From contig CAZYXP010000052.1 in the NCBI GenBank assembly GCA_964651325.1, forward strand, positions 1 through 19,629: a stretch of 19,629 nucleotides of DNA, written 5' to 3'. The stretch is from JADFOB01 sp964651325 (GTDB taxonomy: Bacteria > Planctomycetota > Phycisphaerae > UBA1845). Positions 13,804 to 19,629 of the stretch are shown piece by piece. Under the pieces are notes generated by a model. It was not told the DNA's origin. It did no database searches and saw only the letters and a list, made by a program, of their open reading frames with translations. The position numbers and the translations under genes were made by a program. Each line of letters starts with the position of its first letter. Within the stretch, counting starts at the first letter, position 1.

Positions 13804-14984
13804 ACGCACCGTTCAACCGCCACCGCCGTGGCCTCACCGCCGCCGATACATAAACATGCGATTCCGATTCGCTTATCTCGCTTCTCAAGGGCTCGGATCA
13901 GCGTATTGACGATGCGAGCCCCGGTCGCCCCAATCGGATGCCCGATGGCAACCGCACCACCGGCCACGTTTACTTGATCGCGGTTCAGATTCAGTTCGCG
14001 GATCGCCGCCATCACAACCACAGCGAACGCCTCGTTGATTTCGTAGATGTCCACGTTCTCGGGCACCAGGTTCAATTGCCCGCAAAGTTTCTTGATCGCA
14101 GCAATGGGGGCAATACTAAACCAGTCCGGCTCCATGGCGACGTTGGTATGGCCGAGCACCTTCGCGGCCGGTTTGATCTTGAGCCTTTCCTTGCACTCAT
14201 CATCAAACACGAGCATCGCCGCCGCCCCGTCACAGATGCCCGAAGCGTTGCCGGCCGTGATCATGCTTTCAGGGCCGAATGCGGGCCGAAGGGCACGAAG
14301 CTTCTCCTCGCCGGCGAACTTCGCTACTTCCTCGTCTCGTTGGAACAGCGACGTACCAGTGCGCGTCTTGAGCTCAACAGGGACGATGCCCGCCTCGAAA
14401 AAGCCTTCCTCCCAACTCGCCAGTGCCCGCTGATAGCTTGCCAGTGCGTAGGTGTCTTGGTCTTCGCGCGAGAATCCGTATTTGGTGGCACATTGGTCGC
14501 CGCAGCTTCCCATGTGCTTGTCGTTGTAGACATCCCACAGACCGTCGTGGATCATCGAGTCGATCAACTCGCCATGGCCCATGCGGTAGCCGCCGCGCGC
14601 CTTGGCAAGCAAATACGGCGCGTTGGTCATACTCTCGCAGCCCCCGGCCACGATCAGCCCCGCATCGCCGCATTGAATCGCCTGAGCCCCAAGCACCACC
14701 GCCCGCAGGCTCGATCCGCACACTTTGTTGATCGTCGTTGCGCCACAAGAGGTAGGCAGCCCCGCGCCCAACGTGGCCTGCCGCGCCACGTTTTGGCCGA
14801 GCCCCGCCCCGATCACATTGCCAAACAGGACCTCGTCCACGTCGGTTGGATTGACCCCACACAGCTCAAGGCTGCGTTTGATCGCGATGCCGCCAAGCTG
14901 ACCGGCCTTTAGCTTCGCCAGCGCGCCCTGGAACGAACCGAATGGGGTCCGCACCCCGCCGGCCAGATAGATATTCTTGAGCAT
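13800..14984 (-). CDS. phaA: Acetyl-CoA C-acetyltransferase (beta-ketothiolase)
   Basis: The protein has 394 residues, the standard length. The acyl-accepting Cys is Cys89 in NKVCGSSLRA, NEAF is present, the His is near 349 in AIGHPIGATGARI, and the second catalytic Cys is near 379 in CLCIGGGEA. The full thiolase set is thus intact. It condenses two acetyl-CoA to acetoacetyl-CoA, the first step of PHB synthesis. The usual CxGGG-MG ending is changed to GGGEATAVAVE, a small variation. ATG at 14984 has GAGG about 8 nt upstream. The stop TAG lies within the head of a REP-like element. The gene is on the same strand as phasin (upstream) and phaE-phaC (downstream), separated from each by about 200 nt, so co-transcription is uncertain. 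Confidence 0.92.
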   Translation of the reverse strand: MLKNIYLAGGVRTPFGSFQGALAKLKAGQLGGIAIKRSLELCGVNPTDVDEVLFGNVIGAGLGQNVARQATLGAGLPTSCGATTINKVCGSSLRAVVLGAQAIQCGDAGLIVAGGCESMTNAPYLLAKARGGYRMGHGELIDSMIHDGLWDVYNDKHMGSCGDQCATKYGFSREDQDTYALASYQRALASWEEGFFEAGIVPVELKTRTGTSLFQRDEEVAKFAGEEKLRALRPAFGPESMITAGNASGICDGAAAMLVFDDECKERLKIKPAAKVLGHTNVAMEPDWFSIAPIAAIKKLCGQLNLVPENVDIYEINEAFAVVVMAAIRELNLNRDQVNVAGGAVAIGHPIGATGARIVNTLIRALEKRDKRIGIACLCIGGGEATAVAVERCV

Positions 14985-15151
14985 ACCGTGATCCTCAAGT
15001 CGGCGCCGCTTCCATCGCTGCTATGCTTCGTGCCCCTCAATCGTCTCGCCGACAAAGGACGACTCCCCGATCCGCATCCGTAGAGCTTACCTCGTTCGAG
15101 CGGACCGCGCCAACGCCCACGCCCGAAGAAGGCTCACACACATCGATACGA

Positions 15152-15173
15152 GAAAGGGGTCAGGCCCCCTTTC
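15152..15173 (-). terminator. Hairpin after the phasin gene
   Basis: GAAAGGGG (15152-15159) pairs with CCCCTTTC (15166-15173) around a 6-nt loop, 16 nt beyond the phasin stop codon. No long T-tract follows, so termination would be partial. Confidence 0.5.
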
Positions 15174-15188
15174 ATCGCACGACGGCGG

Positions 15189-15665
15189 CTACTTTGAGGA
15201 CTTCGTGCCGCTCTTGGTCGCGCGGCCATCGCCGGTCGAGCCATTGCAGAGCGACGTCCAGCGGTCCAACCCGGCGCGAGTCGCATCGCTCAGCGTGTTG
15301 AAGTTTGTCTTGGCCGTGTCAAACGCCGAATCGCAAACCGATTGCGCCACGACGCTACAATCCTTCTGGCCGCTATCAAACGTCGTCTCACAGGCGGTCC
15401 GGACGAAGCCCATCGTCGTTTTCATGTTGGCATCAAAGCAATCGACCGTAGCCTTTGCGTTGCTGGCCCACATCGGCATCCACGCACCAGCAAACTGGCC
15501 GGGGACCTCGAAGAAGCCGTCGAACCCCGGCTGATTCGCCTTGAATCCCGAAAAGGCATCAAACCAGGCCGCCTGAGCCTTTCGGCCCGCATCCAAGCCG
15601 GCCTCAAATCCCTTCGTGACCGAATCCATTGTCTGTGCCATGCAATCCTTCATTTCCGTCGCCAT
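15189..15665 (-). CDS. Phasin-like PHA granule protein
   Basis: The protein has 158 residues, rich in Ala, Phe, Thr and Asp. Sequence such as FEAGLDAGRKAQAAWFDAF and NAKATVDCFDANMKTTMGF has the amphipathic helical pattern of phasins, followed by a Lys/Ser-rich tail (GRATKSGTKSSK). Phasins coat PHA granules and control their size. It carries six Cys, more than is usual for the family. ATG at 15665 has AGAGGATG about 8 nt upstream. It is divergent from phaR, the classic arrangement in which PhaR represses the phasin gene, and a good promoter with PhaR-like sites lies in between. No single diagnostic motif exists for the family, so context carries much of the assignment. Confidence 0.75.
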   Translation of the reverse strand: MATEMKDCMAQTMDSVTKGFEAGLDAGRKAQAAWFDAFSGFKANQPGFDGFFEVPGQFAGAWMPMWASNAKATVDCFDANMKTTMGFVRTACETTFDSGQKDCSVVAQSVCDSAFDTAKTNFNTLSDATRAGLDRWTSLCNGSTGDGRATKSGTKSSK

Positions 15666-15758
15666 TTTGACATCCTCTTCGATTCTGATGATTCTCTGCC
15701 CTATGCGGACTCACCGTTCCGCAGTACCGTGGCAGGCCTTGGCCCAACGCACGATTAA

Positions 15759-15786
15759 AATATACCTCATTGTGCAAGTGCGTCAA
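15759..15786 (-). promoter_or_regulatory. Phasin promoter
   Basis: On the minus strand TTGACG (15786-15781), a 16-nt spacer and TATATT (15764-15759) form a near-consensus sigma-70 type promoter. The spacer includes TTGCAC. The 5' UTR to the phasin ATG would be about 85 nt. Confidence 0.6.
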
Positions 15787-15790
15787 GGAG

Positions 15791-15811
15791 TTTTTGTGCG
15801 AACGCAAAAAA
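15791..15811. promoter_or_regulatory. Candidate PhaR operator
   Basis: TGCG-AA-CGCA (15797-15806) is a perfect inverted repeat flanked by T-runs on the left and A-runs on the right. It lies just upstream of the phasin -35 box. TGC/GCA half-sites of this kind are reported for PhaR in alphaproteobacteria. Further GCA/TGC motifs are nearby (15773-15782, 15817-15825). Confidence 0.4.
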
Positions 15812-15873
15812 TCTCTGCGATGCACGTAAACTCATCCCGTACAATAGTTTCCACGTTCATAGAGATCGAATTC

Positions 15874-15902
15874 TTGACTTATCTGCGCGATTGCACTACG
15901 CT
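15874..15902 (+). promoter_or_regulatory. Candidate phaR promoter
   Basis: TTGACT (15874-15879) and a weak TACGCT (15897-15902) are separated by 17 nt. The phaR start is 36 nt further on. Confidence 0.3.
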
Positions 15903-15938
15903 GAATGCGGCTGTAGCCCCTTGGGAAGGCAAGACAAT

Positions 15939-16583
15939 ATGATCCCTGGTGAACCAGAAAACGTCCGGATTATCAAGAAGTATCCTAACAGGCGGTACTA
16001 CGACACAACCCAGAGTTGCCATGTCACGTTGGATCAGATGCACGCCCTGGTTCTCGATGGCGAGAATCTGCACATTTCAGACTCCAAGTCGGGTGAAAAC
16101 ATCACCAATCTGGTCTTGCTGCAGATGATCCTTGAGAAGGAGCAGCCCAAGCTAGAGATTTTCCCCTCCACGATCATCCACTTGATGATTCGATCCAACC
16201 GGCAGGCATTGCGAACCTCGATGGAAACCATGTTCGGCCCGCTGTGGAGCCTGTTGTCGCAATCCCAGAAGCAGTTTGAGGCCTTCTGGCGCCAGAATTA
16301 CGCGGGTCCGGCCATGTCCCCTACAGAGTGGACGACCCGGATGATGCAAGCATTCAATCCTTCGGCATCGAATTCGGCGCAGGTTGGGCCGCCACCGGCA
16401 CCTGCACCGCCGGAACCACCGGCAGAGTATCCCGAGCCGGATGCCCGTGATCAGTCGCTAGAGGATTTGCGGCGGCAGGTTGCCAACCTCACAGATCGTA
16501 TTGAGAAGCAATTGAACACGAGCGGATTAGATCAGCCCGGTCGTGCGGACGACGCCCACTCCGATTCGGATCCAAGTGAGTAG
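15939..16583 (+). CDS. phaR: PHA synthesis transcriptional regulator PhaR
   Basis: The protein has 214 residues. The N-terminus (about 8-67) is the PHB/PHA accumulation regulator DNA-binding domain, with the diagnostic IIKKYPNRRYYDT, VTLDQ and ISDSKSGENITNLVLLQMI. The middle (about 70-125) is the PHB-associated part (IIHLMIRSNRQALRTSME). The C-terminal third is Pro-rich (about 150-170) and then a short coiled coil (LEDLRRQVANLTDRIEKQL). PhaR represses phasin and its own gene, and is released by binding nascent PHA. I chose the ATG at 15939 because GGAAGG lies 9 nt upstream and the conserved domain begins directly after it. It is divergent from phasin. This is unrelated to the class IV synthase subunit that shares the name. 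Confidence 0.93.
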   Translation: MIPGEPENVRIIKKYPNRRYYDTTQSCHVTLDQMHALVLDGENLHISDSKSGENITNLVLLQMILEKEQPKLEIFPSTIIHLMIRSNRQALRTSMETMFGPLWSLLSQSQKQFEAFWRQNYAGPAMSPTEWTTRMMQAFNPSASNSAQVGPPPAPAPPEPPAEYPEPDARDQSLEDLRRQVANLTDRIEKQLNTSGLDQPGRADDAHSDSDPSE

Positions 16584-16622
16584 CACCGCGTCCGATAAGC
16601 GACTGTTGGATGGGTTAACACA

Positions 16623-17228
16623 ATGGTGCGCCCCGCGTCATACACGGTAGTGAACGCATCAGTTGAAAACACGGCCCTAGTGGCACAGGGGATGATAAAG
16701 CCGACCGAGCACGATCAGAGCTCGAAAAGGCACGGGTGGATTCTGCGCGTGATGGAATCTGAAGGGCCGCGCATTTTGGCTCTGTTGAGGCGTCTGTTGG
16801 GTAACGAAGCGGATGTGTTGGACGCGTATCAGGATTGCTTCTGCAAGTTAGCCACGTTTCCGGGAAGGCGCGGCATATCAAGCGTTCGGGCGTACTTGTA
16901 CCGAACCGCGTCCAACATGGGCATCGAAATAATCCGGACCCGGACTCGCCGGATCGGGCACCTGAAGAAAATGGCGGCTCGGCAAAGTGAAGTGGACGGG
17001 GAGAATCATCTTGCGGATTCCGATGACGCTCAGTTCGACCCGTTGCGCGAGGCCATCGCAGAACTGCCCGCCCACCTGCGTAACGTGATTCACCTGCGCG
17101 ATCTGTGCGGATTCTCGTATAAAGAATTGGGAACGGTCCTCGGTATCGACCCGGCTACCGCCCGGGTATACCGCCGGCATGCCGTCGTAAAGCTGTCCTC
17201 GCTCCTTTCAGGGGAGACCGACTCATGA
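16623..17228 (+). CDS. ECF-type RNA polymerase sigma factor
   Basis: The protein has 201 residues. Region 2 spans about residues 45-110 (LLRRLLGNEADVLDAYQDCFCKLATF, then VRAYLYRTASNMGIEIIR). Region 4 spans about 140-195 and contains the helix-turn-helix FSYKELGTVLGIDPATARVYRRHA. Only these two regions are present, which defines ECF sigma factors. The first 40 residues are a non-conserved extension, so the true start may be internal (ATG at 16692). The ATG at 16623 has only a weak ribosome site. Its TGA overlaps the ATG of the following anti-sigma gene. It would redirect polymerase to stress or envelope genes when freed from the anti-sigma factor. The target genes are unknown. Confidence 0.85.
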   Translation: MVRPASYTVVNASVENTALVAQGMIKPTEHDQSSKRHGWILRVMESEGPRILALLRRLLGNEADVLDAYQDCFCKLATFPGRRGISSVRAYLYRTASNMGIEIIRTRTRRIGHLKKMAARQSEVDGENHLADSDDAQFDPLREAIAELPAHLRNVIHLRDLCGFSYKELGTVLGIDPATARVYRRHAVVKLSSLLSGETDS

Positions 17229-18052
17229 ACGACCAGGAAAACGCTGTGCTCGAGTTTACCGAACGAATCTGTCCGAAGCGGCCATGGGTCTTGGCAACCC
17301 TCACGGACGACGAAGCCTTGGGGCCGAACGGCCAACTCCCAACCGGGCTGGCTTTTCATCTTCGCCAATGCGACTCGTGCCGGGCGACAGCGGATTCGCT
17401 CCAGCGAGTCACTTCGAAGCTCGAACGCCTTGCGGCATGGCCTTCATCAGACACGCTTTGCCAAAAAGGCAACGCCCGCGTGGAACAAGCGCTTCGGGAA
17501 GGCGCACCGCTTACGGGGCGATTTGAAACGCTGGACGTGGAGGAAATCGCCCCAGCCGACGGTCACTACCGATTCGATGCGTTCCGGTGGCCGCTTTCCG
17601 CTGCGGCGATCCTCCTGATAGCTGTGGGCGTGGCATCGTGGTTCAATGCGAGCCGCGACCTAGCCACACCGACTACAATCGCTGCAGACGAGCCGGTCTG
17701 GCCCTTCGACGACGACGTGTTTGGAGATGTCTCCCGATCACAAAGCGACGATGGCCTACGCAAAGGAGCGGCCGCTTCGATCACTCCCGATGCCGAGCAT
17801 GCCGACGATAATTCGATGGACGCCTCGACGGTTGCCGACGCGTCAACCGCCGGCAAGCACCGCCGAAACCGCCCGTCGGTCGTCATGTACCACTCTCATA
17901 TTAGCGCGGCCATGAACGATTCGCCGGGGGCAGTGCAGGCGGCCGTTGTCATACCCCGCCGTCGCGTCCGGGGCGAGGGAGCCAGCTGGCGCGATCTGTT
18001 TGACAGATCAGGCGCGTTTCTGTTTACTACTTCGCCGCGGGAGACCGAATAG
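17225..18052 (+). CDS. Membrane-anchored zinc-type anti-sigma factor
   Basis: The protein has 275 residues and begins within the sigma gene stop (ATGA overlap). His45-xxx-Cys49-xx-Cys52 (FHLRQCDSC) is the HxxxCxxC core of zinc-binding anti-sigma domains. One transmembrane helix lies at about 122-140 (PLSAAAILLIAVGVASWF). The outer part is Asp/Ala-rich (about 145-205), then ends in a basic/aromatic segment. The N-terminal domain should hold the adjacent sigma factor at the membrane, and the outer part may sense a signal. The zinc centre suggests redox or ligand control, but this is not shown. No receptor gene is linked. Confidence 0.8.
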   Translation: MNDQENAVLEFTERICPKRPWVLATLTDDEALGPNGQLPTGLAFHLRQCDSCRATADSLQRVTSKLERLAAWPSSDTLCQKGNARVEQALREGAPLTGRFETLDVEEIAPADGHYRFDAFRWPLSAAAILLIAVGVASWFNASRDLATPTTIAADEPVWPFDDDVFGDVSRSQSDDGLRKGAAASITPDAEHADDNSMDASTVADASTAGKHRRNRPSVVMYHSHISAAMNDSPGAVQAAVVIPRRRVRGEGASWRDLFDRSGAFLFTTSPRETE

Positions 18053-18117
18053 CGCCAGGACATCGTAATCCAAGGCACTCACCGCGAGCGGGCCAGAAAC
18101 TGGAGCGCGATTGCATC

Positions 18118-19221
18118 GTGGCGAGTGCCCCCGAAAACTTTGTGCCCCAAGGGGATACGGGGCGTCGCGTCGCCACCCTCAATCGGCAGGACAAGGCTTT
18201 TCACGTCGTCCTCGCCCAGCAATTCGACCGCCCCGCCATCGACCAACTCTGCCAGCTAGCCGACATGATCCGGGCGATCGCGACGTCGCGCCAGGGAACT
18301 CAGTTTCTTCGCACGTTGCTCAGCCATCGCCGCTCGATGCTCTACTTCATCCAGCCATCGACGCGAACGTTTCTTTCGTTTGCGGCATCGTGTCAGGTCT
18401 TGGGCATGCCGTACAACGAGGTACGGGATCGATCGACTTCATCCGAGGTGAAGGGCGAATCGGAAGACGACACCGTGCGCGTGCTCAGCCAGTATTTCGA
18501 TTTGATCATCATGCGTCACCCGGCCGAGGGGTTTGCCGAACATGTCGCCAACATGCTCAACACCATGCCACGCCCCATCCCGCTGATCAACGCCGGCTCT
18601 GGTAAGGATCAACATCCTACGCAGGCACTCTTGGATATTTACACGCTCTACCGCTGTTTCGCCGGCACAAGCGGCACGCGCGCCGCAGCGCGGTATTCCG
18701 GCAATCTGTTCGCAGGAAAGACCATCGCGTTTGTAGGAGACCTCAAACGCGGGCGAACCGTCCGATCGCTGTCGTACCTGCTCTGCCGCTACCCCGGTGT
18801 GCGGTTGATGTTCGTCGCGCCGCCGGAGCTGCAGATTGGTGAAGACATCGTCGAGTACGTCAAACGCAGCGGGATTGAGGTCGCGGAATCGGATGACATT
18901 CGTTCGGTCATTGGCGAGTGCGACGGCGTCTACATGACGCGGCTTCAGGATGAGTGGGACACGCGCGACGAGACCAAGGCCATCGATTTTGACCGCTACA
19001 GCCTGACGCTGGACATGGCCCCCTCGTTCAAACCCAATCTCGTCATCATGCATCCCCTGCCGCGGCGAAAAGAGATCGATCCACAGCTTGATAAGATTCC
19101 GCAGGCCAAGTACTGGGAACAAGTCCGCAACGGCATGTGGATGCGTGCGGCGCTCATGGCGTCCATCTTCAATTCTGACGTGGGCATCCGCGATCATTAC
19201 CACGCCTACTACACGTTCTAA
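18118..19221 (+). CDS. pyrB: Aspartate carbamoyltransferase catalytic chain
   Basis: The protein has 367 residues. The carbamoyl-phosphate motif is STRTF (81-84), the mobile-loop Lys is in SSEVKGES (about 112), RHP is at 133-135, and HPTQALLDIYT is at 166-176. TRLQDEW (about 274-280) has the aspartate-binding Arg-x-Gln, and HPLPRRKE near 316 marks ATCase rather than ornithine transcarbamylase (HCLP). It makes N-carbamoyl-aspartate in pyrimidine synthesis. It is longer than most (about 310-330): there is an N-terminal extension of about 25 residues and an insert near 180-200 (GTSGTRAAARYSGN). The GTG start is tentative, as GGAG lies about 12 nt upstream. No pyrI, pyrC or attenuator is seen nearby. 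Confidence 0.88.
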   Translation: MASAPENFVPQGDTGRRVATLNRQDKAFHVVLAQQFDRPAIDQLCQLADMIRAIATSRQGTQFLRTLLSHRRSMLYFIQPSTRTFLSFAASCQVLGMPYNEVRDRSTSSEVKGESEDDTVRVLSQYFDLIIMRHPAEGFAEHVANMLNTMPRPIPLINAGSGKDQHPTQALLDIYTLYRCFAGTSGTRAAARYSGNLFAGKTIAFVGDLKRGRTVRSLSYLLCRYPGVRLMFVAPPELQIGEDIVEYVKRSGIEVAESDDIRSVIGECDGVYMTRLQDEWDTRDETKAIDFDRYSLTLDMAPSFKPNLVIMHPLPRRKEIDPQLDKIPQAKYWEQVRNGMWMRAALMASIFNSDVGIRDHYHAYYTF

Positions 19222-19555
19222 CGCGGAGTCACTTTGTGTGCCGCGGCTCCGAAGACCGGCCGAAGATGCATTGCCCCTGAGCCGCGGGGTTCAGCCCGCG
19301 CGGCCTACCGACGATGGCCAAACAGCCGGAACATGAGATGCACAACCGCTACAGCACAATTCGTGACACGCGCGCGAGGGCGTGAAAGTCCCATTCCTGG
19401 GCCGGCAGGACGAATTGCACTACGGCTCGCGATCGCGTGATTCGAGCCCGCCGAGACGCTTGAAAGTCGTTGCGCAACGTGGTGGCCCTCATACCGAAAC
19501 ATCCGCCCCAAAGCGGGCTTGCGAAATCCGGCCACACCAGTAGGCTACACGCGCC
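19222..19555. other. Intergenic region before the tRNA gene
   Basis: These 334 nt have no supported gene. They hold copy B of the 32-nt repeat, a short CCGC/GCGG hairpin near 19503-19517, and a degenerate GTAG-type element on the minus strand (head at 19549-19546) just before the tRNA. Confidence 0.5.
19274..19305. repeat. 32-nt palindromic repeat, copy B
   Basis: It matches 13673-13704 at 30 of 32 positions, with the two changes in the left half. It lies 53 nt after the pyrB stop. Confidence 0.75.
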
Positions 19556-19629
19556 GGGCGATTAGCTCAGTTGGCTAGAGCACCTGCCTTACAAGCAGGG
19601 GGTCGTGGGTTCGAGTCCCCCATCGCCCA
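19556..19629 (+). tRNA. tRNA-Val (anticodon UAC)
   Basis: A full 74-nt cloverleaf ends at the window edge. The acceptor arms GGGCGAT and ATCGCCC pair fully. The D arm is GCTC/GAGC. The anticodon arm CCTGC/GCAGG encloses CTTACAA with TAC at its centre. The T loop is TTCGAGT, and the discriminator base is A. The T stem GTGGG/CCCCC has one T-C mismatch. Whether CCA is encoded cannot be seen because the window ends. Confidence 0.93.

Noticed and set aside
13938..14912. Plus-strand open frame (324 codons) opposite phaA
   Set aside because: Antisense shadow of a well-recognised thiolase, with His/Arg-rich low-quality sequence.

Overview
The window looks like a chromosomal contig of a moderately GC-rich Gram-negative bacterium, most probably a member of the Planctomycetota (Phycisphaerae-like). 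This assignment is an inference from gene content: an envelope protein combining redoxin and TPR regions, an HD-GYP/PilZ/HEAT fusion, a class III-like polyhydroxyalkanoate (PHA) synthase with an unusually short partner, and many small GC-rich intergenic hairpins. The sequence holds no rRNA or marker gene to settle it. It contains one 100-N scaffold gap (2577-2676).

Layout. 1-110 is the start of a leftward gene with a signal peptide, cut by the window edge. 304-1794 is the most notable gene: a secreted thioredoxin-like/TPR protein whose frame is interrupted by a TGA exactly at the first Cys of the CxxC motif, with a hairpin just downstream. I read it as a selenoprotein. 2113-2523 is a YgbA-family (nitric-oxide-associated) Cys-rich protein. 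2711-4570 (-) is an exported M14 zinc carboxypeptidase. 5067-7076 is an HD-GYP-PilZ-HEAT protein tied to cyclic di-GMP. 7310-8851 is a UbiD-family decarboxylase and 8912-9595 a probable lipoprotein.

10096-16583 is a PHA (polyhydroxybutyrate) island. On the minus strand it has an acetoacetyl-CoA reductase (phaB), a second SDR, the synthase phaC, a small PhaE-like subunit, the thiolase phaA and a phasin. Divergent from these is the regulator phaR on the plus strand. The phaE-like gene, phaC and the second SDR are joined by two 4-nt ATGA overlaps. Thiolase and reductase would make (R)-3-hydroxybutyryl-CoA from acetyl-CoA, PhaC with the small subunit would polymerise it, phasin would coat the granule, and PhaR would sense free polymer and control phasin. 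16623-18052 is an ECF sigma factor overlapping its zinc-type anti-sigma factor, 18118-19221 is aspartate carbamoyltransferase, and a tRNA-Val(UAC) ends the window.

Scattered between genes is a family of about ten REP-like elements: a GTAG head followed by an 8-bp GC-rich hairpin, often with a CCCT loop. They occur as tail-to-tail pairs at four places, and the GTAG of two of them supplies the TAG stop codons of phaA and phaB. A second, 32-nt palindromic repeat occurs twice.
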